A DNA stretch of 47,441 bases from Candidatus Cloacimonadota bacterium (GCA_020532215.1 JAJBBF010000053.1:1-47441), one strand, 5' to 3'. Counted from the first letter of the stretch, positions 29,854-38,068 are shown. The notes: a model not told the origin generated them from the sequence alone. Translations and numbers: made by a program.

Positions 29854-31088
29854 CAGAAATATTTGGCGGCTTCCTTGAGCCGTTCGGCGGTTTTTTGCCC
29901 CACACCTTCCAGGTTGCAGAGTTCCTCCACGGAGGCCGCGTAAATGTCCTGGACCGAGGTGTAGCCGGATTGGCGCAGGATATCCGCGATCTTCGCAGTA
30001 ACGCCGTCCAGATCGGTGATGTGGCTAACAGTGCGGCGTTCCTTGGCCATTTTTTCCTCGAACTCCTCCATGGTGAAGATATCGATCTTCATCCCGGTGA
30101 GTTTGGCAGCCAGTTTCACGTTCTTGCCGCCTTTGCCGATGGCCACCACCTTGTCCTGCTCTGCCACGATCACGTTGGCGGAGCGGTTGCGTTCGATGAT
30201 CACGCGCTGCACATTTTCCACGCCCAGGGCGCGTTCGATCATCTTTTCGGGATCCTCGTCGTGGACCACGATGTCGATCTGCTCGCCGCGCAGTTCCTTG
30301 CGGATGCTGTCGATGCGGGCTCCGCGGGGGCCGATGCAAGTGGCGATGGGATCCAGCTTGGGATCGGTGCTCAGCAGTTCCACCTTAGTGCGGATCCCTG
30401 GCTCGCGCACGATCTTCATGATCTTGATCGTGCCGTCATAAACTTCAGGGATCTCCGCCTCAAAGAGCTTCTTCACAAATTCCGGGTTCGTGCGCGAGAG
30501 GATGATGGTCACGTTGGACTGGTGGGTGCGGATGTTGGTCACATAGGCCTTGATGTTGTCGCCCACCCGGAAATATTCGTTTTCGATCTGCTCATCCGCG
30601 GGCAGAAGGGCGTCCGTGTAGCTGATATCGATGCGGTAGCCGCCGGTGTCGTCGATGGTCTTGATCTTGCCGCTGACGATGGTGTTTTTCTGTTTGTTGA
30701 AGTCGCTTTGGATCTTATCTTCCTCCAGCTGGCGGATCTTGTCCTGGATCGCCTTCTGGGCGGTTTTTATCAGTTTGGGCTCAAATTCGTGCAGGGCCAT
30801 GGTTTTGGGAAGGTACTGCCCCAACTCGACTCCGCTGCCGTGCAGTTGCCGGGCCTCTTCCAGCGAGATCTCGCCCAGCCGGGTCTCGGTTTCCACCACT
30901 TCGCAGAGGTAGCGGGCCTTGATCGTGCTGGTGGCTTCCTCGATGAAGATCTCCAGCTCGTTCTCGGGCTCCAGTTTCTTGCTCAGGGTGGCTTCGATCG
31001 CTTCCACGATCATTTCCTGGATCAATTCCTTGTCCAGCTGTTTGATGGCGGCAAGCTTCACCACCGCGTCCAAAATGTTCGTGCTCAT
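29853..31088 (-). CDS. nusA: Transcription termination/antitermination factor NusA
   Basis: 411 residues. N-terminal RNAP-binding domain (about 1-125), S1 domain (about 130-200; GYRIDISYTDALLPADEQI), KH1 and KH2 (about 225-345; DPIATCIGPRGARIDSIRKEL and VVAIGKGGKNVKLA), then a short linker and a helix-hairpin-helix end (LCNLEGVGQKTAERLKEA). It binds paused RNA polymerase and affects pausing, termination and antitermination. ATG overlaps the rimP stop by 4 nt. NusA is a plausible regulator of the attenuator upstream of rimP. Confidence 0.97.
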   Translation of the reverse strand: MSTNILDAVVKLAAIKQLDKELIQEMIVEAIEATLSKKLEPENELEIFIEEATSTIKARYLCEVVETETRLGEISLEEARQLHGSGVELGQYLPKTMALHEFEPKLIKTAQKAIQDKIRQLEEDKIQSDFNKQKNTIVSGKIKTIDDTGGYRIDISYTDALLPADEQIENEYFRVGDNIKAYVTNIRTHQSNVTIILSRTNPEFVKKLFEAEIPEVYDGTIKIMKIVREPGIRTKVELLSTDPKLDPIATCIGPRGARIDSIRKELRGEQIDIVVHDEDPEKMIERALGVENVQRVIIERNRSANVIVAEQDKVVAIGKGGKNVKLAAKLTGMKIDIFTMEEFEEKMAKERRTVSHITDLDGVTAKIADILRQSGYTSVQDIYAASVEELCNLEGVGQKTAERLKEAAKYF

Positions 31089-31561
31089 TCCTTTTCTTCC
31101 CCTTTTGGAGTGGCGAGATAGACCGTTTTGGCCCTCGAAATGGATTTGAGGGCGATCTCCACCCTCTCGCCCCGGTCGTCCAGGATCACAGAGTCCTGAT
31201 CAACTTCGATCAGGGTGCCCAGCGTGGAGTGTTTCTGCTCTTGGTCCGTCCATTGCACCGCCACCTTTTCGTTGATCGCGCTCACCCAATGGCTCTTCAG
31301 TTTCAGGGGACGCTCCAGGCCGGGTGAGGACACTTCCAGGAAATAGCGGTCAGGGATCAGGTCAAATTCCTCCAGCTCCGCGCCCAGGGCACGGCTGAAT
31401 CTGGCGCATTCATCCAGGGTCACCCCACCGATCTTGGTGAGATAAACCGTGATGATACGACCCTTGCCGGACATCTTTTCATCGATGTCGTAAAGCGCCA
31501 GATGCTGCTCCTGGCAGATCCGGCGGGCGATATCCTCGACTTGGGGACGGTAATACTCCAT
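31085..31561 (-). CDS. rimP: Ribosome maturation factor RimP
   Basis: 158 residues from ATG 31561, which has AAGGAAG 4-5 nt upstream; the track's start six codons earlier lies on the ribosome site itself. Family motifs are ARFSRALGAELEE and YFLEVSSPGLERPLK. RimP assists 30S assembly. First gene of the translation operon. Confidence 0.95.
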   Translation of the reverse strand: MEYYRPQVEDIARRICQEQHLALYDIDEKMSGKGRIITVYLTKIGGVTLDECARFSRALGAELEEFDLIPDRYFLEVSSPGLERPLKLKSHWVSAINEKVAVQWTDQEQKHSTLGTLIEVDQDSVILDDRGERVEIALKSISRAKTVYLATPKGEEKE

Positions 31562-31591
31562 CTTGCTTCCTTTAAACACTCGTTTTGTGTC

Positions 31592-31620
31592 AAAAAAAAT
31601 AGCTAACTCCTGTAGCTATT
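31592..31620 (-). terminator. Intrinsic terminator in the rimP leader (attenuator candidate)
   Basis: On the minus strand AATAGCTA, a 7-nt loop and TAGCTATT make a perfect 8-bp stem followed by eight Ts. It sits only about 30 nt upstream of the rimP ATG and faces rimP, so transcripts from upstream would stop here unless the stem is prevented. Confidence 0.75.
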
Positions 31621-31689
31621 AGTCCTTACAAAGGCAATTCTATGGTCGGGACAAGCGGCCTTTGCACCGCTTTCCAAACTAATAGTCAT
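31603..31689 (-). promoter_or_regulatory. rimP leader: antiterminator helix and 28-codon leader ORF
   Basis: On the minus strand CTATTAGT (31685-31678) is complementary over 8 bp to ACTAATAG (31623-31616). The latter overlaps the 5' arm of the terminator, so the two helices exclude each other. Between them AAGCGG/CCGCTT makes a further hairpin (31653-31672). The same stretch reads as a 28-residue ORF (MTISLESGAKAACPDHRI...) whose TAG lies in the 3' arm of the terminator. No Shine-Dalgarno precedes it. A TTGACA at 31710-31715 could be a -35 element, but its -10 is poor. Confidence 0.5.
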
Positions 31690-31978
31690 TTTCTGAGCGG
31701 CTGTAATGCTGTCAAGCGGAATTTTTCCCTGCCTCTCACCCCCTTACCCGATACCAGGAAAGGCGGCTGGCCGGGAACTGATTGTAGCACCGGGATCAAG
31801 TCCGGGATGCCTGTCTGCCGCCTTTGTGGTGCCTTCCCTCCCCTCAACAATGCACGCCTCGCCCACGCGGTATTGAAGTCCCGCCGATCTCCGGATTCGG
31901 ACATGGCTTGGACGTTGCCTGGACATGGGCGGGGGATCGAGGGGCAGGAGGGTGTGAGCCCGGAGGGCGTAACAACTT

Positions 31979-32160
31979 AGCCCAGGGTGTAGCGCAGCGG
32001 AACCCTGGGTTTTGGCGTACCAATGTGCAAACGAGCCCCGAGGGGCGGCACAAATCTCTGCCAGGTTTGGAGTGTCGCCCCTGTGGGGCTGATCTGCCTC
32101 ATTTGTCCCGTTGACCCGGGGTTGCCACCCCGGGCTAATATGGGTCGCCCCTGCAGGGCT
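31979..32160. repeat. Cluster of REP-like GC-rich palindromes
   Basis: Successive palindromes are cccagggt/accctggg (31981-32009), gccccgaggggc (32035-32046), gcccctgtggggc (32077-32089), cccgggg.ttgcca.ccccggg (32115-32134) and gcccctgcagggc (32148 on). No open frame with gene-like features spans them. They resemble intergenic REP families; the family is not identified. Confidence 0.7.
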
Positions 32161-32200
32161 TTCAGGGGTGGGGTAGGTATGGACTCACAACAAGGAAAGT

Positions 32201-32512
32201 AGGGAGAAAGTAGGGAGATTGGCCTGAAACCCTTTGTGCATATACGTTACAAGCCTATGGATTCACAAAATTCTCTTACTCCACGCCCCGCCGGCACCAG
32301 CATGCCAAATGCATATATAGCATTGCTATCTTATAGTTATTATATATAGTTATATGATTTATATAGATAATACTTTTATATTTTATAATATCTATTATTA
32401 GCATGATCCCCTGGTAAATCCGGGGGGAGAGGAGTAAGAGATTTTTGTGAATCCATAGGCTTGTAACGTATATGCACAAAGGGTTTCAGGCCAATCTCCC
32501 TACTTTCTCCCT
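32201..32512. repeat. Long inverted repeat (82-bp arms) around an AT-rich core; MITE-like
   Basis: 32201-32282 and 32431-32512 are reverse complements with one mismatch. Weaker complementarity continues inward (ccccg/cgggg, accag/ctggt, catgc/gcatg) to about 32305 and 32401. The roughly 95-bp core has about 14 G/C bases. No transposase or long ORF lies inside. Could be a non-autonomous mobile element, a structured RNA, or a fold-back element. Confidence 0.9.
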
Positions 32513-32736
32513 GCAGCCGTTCGTGTGAATTCATAGAGCAAGAGAGAGGGGGATTGACCCTTCCTCTTGTACATGTGCTATTTTCCCAGTATCGCGTGAT
32601 CTCTTCGTGTACCTGATACGCTTTTTGCGTGTATCGGTTTGTTAGTTTCAGGGCTTTGACGCTGATCGCCTCTCTCTCCAGCAGCAAGCAAATGCATTCC
32701 AGATAGTCCCATTTCCTCAGGAGGGATGAGTTAAGA
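32376..32736 (-). pseudogene. Possible gene remnant upstream of the inverted repeat
   Basis: The frame is open from about 32736 to a stop at 32376. The first 60 codons look protein-like (KWDYLECICLLLERE, RYTQKAYQVHEEITRYW); then it runs into the inverted repeat. There is no ATG start with a ribosome site and I do not recognise the family. It may be the end of a gene truncated by the element, or chance. Confidence 0.2.
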
Positions 32737-32739
32737 AGG

Positions 32740-33489
32740 CTAAGGTGAAGCGCTTTGGCGGCCGGTGATCTCGCGGATCACCCAACTGGCGGCGTACATA
32801 CCCATGATGGCGGGCAGATAGCTGATTGAGCCTACAGTTTTGCGCTGCCGGCCCCGCTGGAGGATGATCTCATCCGGGGTATCCAGATCCTCTTCCGGGC
32901 TCAGGGGCGGCTCGGAGGACCAGACACAAGGGAAATCGGCCTTTATGCCTCTGCGGCCCAAAAACTTACGCACCCGGCGGGCGAGGGGGCAGTCATGGCT
33001 TTTTCGGATGGAGGAAAGATGGATCCGGGTGGGATCGAGCCGGTTACCAGCGCCCATCACAGAGACAAACTTCAGGTCGGACTGAAGGGCGTATTCCAGG
33101 AGGCCGATCTTGGGGCCGAGGCTGTCGATGGCGTCGATGAAACAGCTGGATCCGGCCAGCAGTTCCGCCCGGTTGGAAGAGTCGATAAATTCCTGATGGC
33201 AAACAACTTCCGTCTCCGGATCGATGGCCAGGATCCGCTGCCGGGCCAGTTCCACCTTGGCCTGGCCGATGGTTTCGCGCAGAGCGAGAAGCTGGCGGTT
33301 GAGGTTGGTCTCCCCCACCACGTCGAAATCGATGAGGGTGAAATGCCCGATCCCGGCCCGGGCAAGCGCTTCCACGGCGTAGGATCCCACTCCGCCCAGT
33401 CCAACAACGCAAACCCTGGCTTCCTTCAGCTTGCGCAGGGCGTCTTCGCCCAGCAGCAACGCGCTGCGGTTGAGCGCGGGATCAGTCAT
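32740..33489 (-). CDS. tcdA: ThiF/MoeB-family tRNA threonylcarbamoyladenosine dehydratase (TcdA)
   Basis: 249 residues. E1-like Rossmann motif VVGLGGVGSYAVEALARAG (about 28-46), the DFDVVGETNLNRQ motif that binds ATP and FIDAIDSLGPKI. The C-terminal SISYLPAIMGMYAASWVIREI matches TcdA/CsdL. It lacks the CxxC zinc pairs of MoeB/ThiF, which favours TcdA, the enzyme that cyclises t6A37 in tRNA. Overlaps the end of tatD by 8 nt, last in an msbA-tatD-tcdA run. Confidence 0.88.
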   Translation of the reverse strand: MTDPALNRSALLLGEDALRKLKEARVCVVGLGGVGSYAVEALARAGIGHFTLIDFDVVGETNLNRQLLALRETIGQAKVELARQRILAIDPETEVVCHQEFIDSSNRAELLAGSSCFIDAIDSLGPKIGLLEYALQSDLKFVSVMGAGNRLDPTRIHLSSIRKSHDCPLARRVRKFLGRRGIKADFPCVWSSEPPLSPEEDLDTPDEIILQRGRQRKTVGSISYLPAIMGMYAASWVIREITGRQSASP

Positions 33490-34243
33490 CCAGGTGCTCC
33501 GTGAGGGCCGCTACAGCCCGATCCTGGGCTGCCGTAAACTCCGCTTTGGTGATTTTGGCCAGTTCACAGGCGCGCTTCACCACCTCCAGCAGCCTCAGCA
33601 AGGGGTTGGACTCCCCTGGTTGCAAGTAATACCGGGTGATGTCGGTTTCCGCGAGGTAACGTCCGTGGGCTACCATTTCCCGCAGCAGGGCTTGTTTGTC
33701 CGGCTTGAGGATCCTTTCGCTGAGGGTGAACCAGCTGTCCAGCCTGGACAGAAGCCTGAATCCCTCGACACTGCCGGCATAGCCGTGCACCAGAAGGCGC
33801 AGGGGAAAGCCTTTCAAGATCTCGTAAGCGCGCTGTTGGTGGCCCACGATATGCAGAACCACCGGCAAATTGTGCTCAGCGGCAAGCTCCAGCTGTGGGA
33901 TGAAGATCGCTTCCTGGCGGGGCAGCGGCGGTCCGTGGCGATCCAGGCCGATCTCCCCCACCGCCCAGATCCTTGGCTCCGCGCAGAGAGAGGCAATATC
34001 CTCGAGGTTGAGGTCGCAGTCGTCGTAATTGGGATGGATCCCGGCGCTGAAGCGGATCTCCGGGCGGCGCTGTTTAAGATAAAACTTTGCTTCAGCGCGG
34101 GTGAGGGCTGAGGATAGCCAGCGGTTGATGCCATGCCGGCCGGCTTCCGCTAAAAGCGGTTCCAGCGGAAGCAGGGAACTGAGATTGGCCAGGTGGCAGT
34201 GCCCGTCGGTCAGATTGTAAGCTGCGTCCATAGCTTTGATCAC
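33482..34243 (-). CDS. TatD-family metal-dependent hydrolase/DNase
   Basis: 253 residues. The metal-binding DGHCHL (13-18) corresponds to the DxHxH start of TatD proteins. FSAGIHPN, VGEIGLDRHG, PVVLHIVGHQQRAYEIL, LLVHGYAGS and ETDITRYYLQ are the remaining family motifs in order. TatD-type enzymes act as 3'-5' exonucleases or deacylases. The stop of the ABC gene overlaps its start by 4 nt (ATGA); Met5 is an alternative start. Confidence 0.88.
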   Translation of the reverse strand: MIKAMDAAYNLTDGHCHLANLSSLLPLEPLLAEAGRHGINRWLSSALTRAEAKFYLKQRRPEIRFSAGIHPNYDDCDLNLEDIASLCAEPRIWAVGEIGLDRHGPPLPRQEAIFIPQLELAAEHNLPVVLHIVGHQQRAYEILKGFPLRLLVHGYAGSVEGFRLLSRLDSWFTLSERILKPDKQALLREMVAHGRYLAETDITRYYLQPGESNPLLRLLEVVKRACELAKITKAEFTAAQDRAVAALTEHLDD

Positions 34244-36171
34244 TCCTGATATTGGGCGGCGTAAAGCTTCTGGTAGCGGGGGCAGCTCTGCAAAAGTTCT
34301 TCATGGCTGCCCTGGCCTACGATCTTGCCTTGTTCAAGCACAACTATGCTATCAGCTTTCAGCACGGTGGAGAGGCGGTGGGCGATCATGATCACGGTGC
34401 GGTTTTGGGTGGCGTCGTCGATGGCCTGCTGCACCAGCTGTTCACTTTCGGTATCCAGCGCGCTGGTGGCTTCGTCGAAGATCAGGATGGGCGGATCGCC
34501 AACGATGGCGCGGGCGATGCAGAGCCGCTGTTTCTGCCCGCCGGAGAGGTTGGCGCCTTTGGTTTGGAGCACTTCGTCGTACTGCCGGGGAAATTCCAGA
34601 ATAAACCCCTCTGCGTGGGCAATCCTGGCGGCAGTGCGGATCCTGGCGTCATCCACCTCTTCCAGAGAGCCATAGGCTATATTTTCCCGGATGGAGCGGG
34701 TGAAAAGCACGCTGTCCTGGGTAACCACGCCGAAGAGGCGGCGCAGGTCGGAAAGCCTGATCCGGCGGATGTCGACACCGTCGATAGTGATGGCGCCGGA
34801 GCTAACGTCGTACATACGGTTAAAGAGGTTGGCCAGGGTTGTCTTGCCTCCGCCGCTGGCGCCAACGATGGCGATCTTTTCACCCTTGCCAACCTTGAGG
34901 TTCACTTCCCGCAGGACGGGTCGGTCTTCGCGGTACCAGAAGCTGACCTGTCCGAACTCGATTTGGGATGTGAAATCCTCCTTGGCAATGGCATCCGGAG
35001 CATCTTTCACCGCTATTTCGCGGTTCAGTACAAAAAAGACGCGGTTGAGAGAAACCAGGGCTTTTTTGATGTCGGAATAGATCTGGGTAAGGTTTTTCAT
35101 CGGGTGGAGCAGGGAAAAGATGGCAAAGAGGAAGGCGGTAAAATCGCCTAGGGAGAAGCCCGAGGCCGGAGCCAGGATCATCCTCCCGCCCAGGATGATA
35201 ACGATCACGCCGGTGAAGACGGTGTTGAGCTCGGAAAGCGGAACGCTGAGCGCGAGGTAATACTGGGCCCGCTTCCAGAATTTCACATAGGAGGAGTTGA
35301 TCCGGCTGAAATCGCGGTGTTCGCTGTCTTCGCGGCGGAAGGCCTTCACGATCTTCATGCTGTTCAAGGCTTCCTCCACGGCGGAAAACATGGTGGAAAG
35401 ATGGACCTGGATGCGCTGGGAATTTTTCTTGACCTGCTTGCCCAGCCAACCCACAAAGAGGGTAAAGAACGGCACCACCACAAGGCCATAGATGAAAAGG
35501 CGGGGGCTGAGCAGCAGGGCCACGCGCATGAATACGAGGATGGTAAGGATATCCAGGATCCCTTCCAGCAGGGATTTGATGAAGCTTTCGCTCACGATCT
35601 CCGCATCATTGACCATCCGGACCATCGCATCGCCGATGCGGCTTTGGTTGAAGAACTCCAGCGACTGGCCCATATAACGGGAGAACATCAGCTCCCGCAG
35701 GTCACGGATGGTGTTTCCGCGAAGCTTCACAAAGAGAACCTTCTGCAGATAGAAAAAGATGTTCTTCAGCAGGATCACCGCCACCACAAAGAGGCATAGG
35801 GTGTAGAGCAGAACCAGGGGATCGGTGGCCAGCATGATCTTTTGCAGCTCTTCCCAAAGCGGGGCGAGGCCGCTTAAGCCACGCAGCGAGAAGAGGCCTC
35901 CGGCATTATGCCAGAATGAACTCCAGGCCACGCCCAAAGCGCCGAGGAAACCGCCCAGATCCGTAATTAGTATCTCTTTGCCGCCGGGCCGGAAGACAAA
36001 ATCGAAAAGCGGGATCACCAGGGTGATGCTTACACCGCTGAAGAGGGCGTAGAGCACGGTCGCCAGCAGTCCGCTGACCAGCAGCGGCCAGTAGCGGAAC
36101 ATGAGGGCGTAGATCTGGCGCAGGTCTTTCCAGGCGCCGCGGTTGCTCTTGATATCGCTGTCCATTTTCAA
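34240..36171 (-). CDS. MsbA-like ABC exporter (fused membrane and ATPase domains)
   Basis: 643 residues from TTG 36171, or 641 from ATG 36165. The N-terminal membrane domain has about six helices (VSGLLATVLYALFSGVSITLVI; LVLLYTLCLFVVAVILL). The C-terminal ATPase has Walker A GASGGGKTT, signature LSGGQKQR and Walker B ILIFDEATSALD, followed by the switch His in IMIAHRLST. This fits type IV exporters such as MsbA, which flip lipid A or other lipids across the inner membrane; substrate not shown. A strong terminator for the upstream tRNA lies only 6 nt before the TTG, and there is no clear ribosome site. Confidence 0.9.
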   Translation of the reverse strand: MKMDSDIKSNRGAWKDLRQIYALMFRYWPLLVSGLLATVLYALFSGVSITLVIPLFDFVFRPGGKEILITDLGGFLGALGVAWSSFWHNAGGLFSLRGLSGLAPLWEELQKIMLATDPLVLLYTLCLFVVAVILLKNIFFYLQKVLFVKLRGNTIRDLRELMFSRYMGQSLEFFNQSRIGDAMVRMVNDAEIVSESFIKSLLEGILDILTILVFMRVALLLSPRLFIYGLVVVPFFTLFVGWLGKQVKKNSQRIQVHLSTMFSAVEEALNSMKIVKAFRREDSEHRDFSRINSSYVKFWKRAQYYLALSVPLSELNTVFTGVIVIILGGRMILAPASGFSLGDFTAFLFAIFSLLHPMKNLTQIYSDIKKALVSLNRVFFVLNREIAVKDAPDAIAKEDFTSQIEFGQVSFWYREDRPVLREVNLKVGKGEKIAIVGASGGGKTTLANLFNRMYDVSSGAITIDGVDIRRIRLSDLRRLFGVVTQDSVLFTRSIRENIAYGSLEEVDDARIRTAARIAHAEGFILEFPRQYDEVLQTKGANLSGGQKQRLCIARAIVGDPPILIFDEATSALDTESEQLVQQAIDDATQNRTVIMIAHRLSTVLKADSIVVLEQGKIVGQGSHEELLQSCPRYQKLYAAQYQE

Positions 36172-36176
36172 GCCAT

Positions 36177-36200
36177 AAAAAAAAGCCAGCCAAAGCTGGC
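36177..36200 (-). terminator. Intrinsic terminator of tRNA-Arg
   Basis: GCCAGC, loop TTTG, GCTGGC and eight Ts on the minus strand. It begins 12 nt after the tRNA 3' end and its T-run ends 6 nt before the first possible codon of the ABC exporter. Confidence 0.9.
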
Positions 36201-36211
36201 AAGTAAAAAGA

Positions 36212-36288
36212 TGGCACGCCCTAAGGGAGTCGAACCCCTAACCTTCTGATCCGTAGTCAGATGCTCTATCCAATTGAGCTAAGGGCAC
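36212..36288 (-). tRNA. tRNA-Arg (anticodon ACG), CCA encoded
   Basis: 77 nt. Acceptor GTGCCCT pairs with AGGGCGT (two wobble pairs at the end), D-arm GCTCAATTGGATAGAGC, anticodon stem TCTGA/TCAGA with loop CTACGGA, and T-arm AGGGG-TTCGACT-CCCTT. CCA is encoded at 36212-36214. The ACG anticodon is normally deaminated to ICG and reads CGU/CGC/CGA. A TTGACA at 36322-36327 may be part of its promoter. Confidence 0.95.
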
Positions 36289-36419
36289 ACGTTCATTCCA
36301 AAAAACAGCAAGCCGGGATTCTGTCAAGAACTATATCCCCGCTAAGCGGCCAAAATTCTCCTTGACTTTCTGCAGCCGGATACGCAGTATGAAAAAAAAG
36401 ACACATGAAGGAGGCCAAG

Positions 36420-37097
36420 ATGATACTGAGATTTTTGGGACATTCCGCTTTTTCCCTACTCAGCGGATCCGGGCACAGGGTGCTGATCGACCCCTATCTG
36501 GACGGCAACCCGCAGGCACCGGTTAGGGCCGACCAGTTGACCGCGGATTTCATCATCCTCAGCCACGCCCATGGCGACCATCTGGGCGACACCATCGGGA
36601 TCGCGAAGCGTTGTGGAGCGCTGGTAATCTGCGTGGCCGAACTGGCCGGATACCTGGCTGCCAAGGGGCTGAAAACCCACGCCATGCAGATCGGTGGAGC
36701 TCACGATTTTCCCTTTGGCCGCGTGAAGTTCACGTCCGCCTGGCACGGCAGCCAGACCCCGGACGGGCATTACGCCGGCCTCGCGGCCGGAATCCTGATC
36801 TGGATGGATGGCGTCTGCGTCTATCACGCCGGAGACACCGGGCTGTTCTACGGCATGAAACTGATCGGGGAAATGAACCGGATCGACCTGTTCATCGTGC
36901 CGATCGGCGACAACTACACAATGGGCAGCGATGACGCACTGAAAGCGGTGGAATTAGTGAACCCGAGGGTGGTGATTCCGATGCATTACAATACCTGGCC
37001 GGTGATCGCCGCCGATCCGGAGGCCTTCGCCGCGCAAGTGCGGTCCATGGGCAAAGAATGCCTGGTGCTCCAACCTGGGGAGGAGATCCGGGCCTGA
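36420..37097 (+). CDS. UPF0173 metal-dependent hydrolase (MBL fold)
   Basis: 225 residues from ATG 36420. AAGGAGG lies 5 nt before this codon, while the track's ATG at 36405 precedes that ribosome site and is unlikely. The start MILRFLGHSAF, metal motif SHAHGDHLGD, then SAWHGS, YHAGDTGLF and PMHYNTWP are the ordered motifs of the UPF0173 family of MBL-fold hydrolases. Substrate unknown. It stands alone on the plus strand, between the tRNA (divergent) and tpx (convergent). Confidence 0.88.
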   Translation: MILRFLGHSAFSLLSGSGHRVLIDPYLDGNPQAPVRADQLTADFIILSHAHGDHLGDTIGIAKRCGALVICVAELAGYLAAKGLKTHAMQIGGAHDFPFGRVKFTSAWHGSQTPDGHYAGLAAGILIWMDGVCVYHAGDTGLFYGMKLIGEMNRIDLFIVPIGDNYTMGSDDALKAVELVNPRVVIPMHYNTWPVIAADPEAFAAQVRSMGKECLVLQPGEEIRA

Positions 37098-37124
37098 GGG
37101 GCAGGCTGTCCAACAGCCTGTGGC

Positions 37125-37628
37125 TTATTTCTTAAAGGCTTTCATCGCCGCGGCGTAATTCGGTTCGTGGGTGATGTCATCCACCAGCTCGGTGTAGGCC
37201 ACCTTGCCTTCGGTGTCGATAATGATCACCGCCCGGGCCAGTAAACCGGCCATGGGCCCGTCGATTATCTCCAGTCCGTATGCCTTGCCGAAATCCCGGT
37301 TGCGCAATTCGGATAAGGTGACCACTGTATCTATACCCTCGGCGCCGCAGAATCTGCCCAGCGCGAAGGGCAGATCGCGCGATACGCAGAGGATGGAGGC
37401 ATTTTTTACCTTGGCTGCCTTGGCATTGAAGGTGCGCACGCTCATGGCGCAGACCGCTGTGTCCACGCTGGGAAAGATGTTCAGCAGTATCTTCCTGCCG
37501 CTGTAATCCGCCAGGCTGTGGTCGGAAAGGTCATTGGCGGTAAGAACGAAATCCCTGGCCCGGCTTCCCAGGCGGGGCAAGCGTCCGGATGTGTTCACGG
37601 GATTGCCTTTAAGTTTGGTTTTAGCCAT
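37125..37628 (-). CDS. tpx: Thiol peroxidase Tpx
   Basis: 167 residues from ATG 37628; the 19 extra residues in the track precede a ribosome site AGGAAA. Atypical 2-Cys peroxiredoxin: peroxidatic Cys60 in PSVDTAVCAMSVRTFN, resolving Cys94 in GRFCGAEG, plus Cys81. It reduces peroxides using thioredoxin. A terminator just upstream (37709-37752) separates it from the next genes. Confidence 0.95.
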   Translation of the reverse strand: MAKTKLKGNPVNTSGRLPRLGSRARDFVLTANDLSDHSLADYSGRKILLNIFPSVDTAVCAMSVRTFNAKAAKVKNASILCVSRDLPFALGRFCGAEGIDTVVTLSELRNRDFGKAYGLEIIDGPMAGLLARAVIIIDTEGKVAYTELVDDITHEPNYAAAMKAFKK

Positions 37629-37708
37629 TATGGTTTCCTGATGAGTTTTCTTTGGATATTGTAACCGAGCGCAGAACCGGGGCAAATCCCTTCTCCCGCC
37701 GTGGATAC

Positions 37709-37752
37709 AAAAACCCGGTTTCCCCGCCCGCTGGGGGCAGGAAAGCCGGGTA
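37709..37752 (-). terminator. Intrinsic terminator after the small membrane protein gene
   Basis: On the minus strand ACCCGGCTTTCC and GGAAACCGGGT form a long stem with a GC-rich loop (TGCCCCCAGCGGGC) followed by TTTTT. It should end transcription of the lspA-to-small-protein run before tpx. Confidence 0.75.
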
Positions 37753-37772
37753 GCATTGACTTGAGGATGATA

Positions 37773-38054
37773 TCAGAGGAAAAAGAGCTTCACGAAGATC
37801 GCGATCAGCAGGGCGGAATTGATCACCGCCCAAACCACGAACTGGGTCTTGAAAGCTCTGATCTCCTCACGGTTGATCAGGGCTTTCTTTTCCACTTTGA
37901 CGATCAGGTTTTCGATGGTCGCCAGTTTTTCTTCCGATTCGTTGAATTTCTTGATGTTGTTGTTGTGAGAAAAGTCCCGCTTGAAGTGCCTAAAAATCTC
38001 CATGGCCACGGGGAAAAAAGCGGGTAACAGCTTTCTGATGGTCAATCCGGCCAT
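37773..38054 (-). CDS. Small predicted membrane protein, unknown function
   Basis: 93 residues. A basic amphipathic start (MAGLTIRKLLPAFF), a charged helical middle likely to form a coiled coil (NESEEKLATIENLIVKVEKKAL) and one C-terminal membrane helix (FVVWAVINSALLIAIFVKLFF). No family recognised. It follows the barrel gene by 14 nt and ends before a good terminator. Confidence 0.7.
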   Translation of the reverse strand: MAGLTIRKLLPAFFPVAMEIFRHFKRDFSHNNNIKKFNESEEKLATIENLIVKVEKKALINREEIRAFKTQFVVWAVINSALLIAIFVKLFFL

Positions 38055-38068
38055 GTGTAGTCTCCTTG

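Noticed and set aside
31642-32114. Short ORFs in the REP-like gap (31642-31980, 31824-32114, 31686-31904)
   Set aside because: They run through palindromes and the leader structure on both strands with no start signals.
31979-32512. CRISPR array
   Set aside because: Palindromes differ from one another and there are no regular direct repeats with spacers or cas genes.
32201-32512. Retron or group II intron
   Set aside because: No reverse transcriptase nearby, and the long symmetric arms do not fit msr-msd or intron domain layout.
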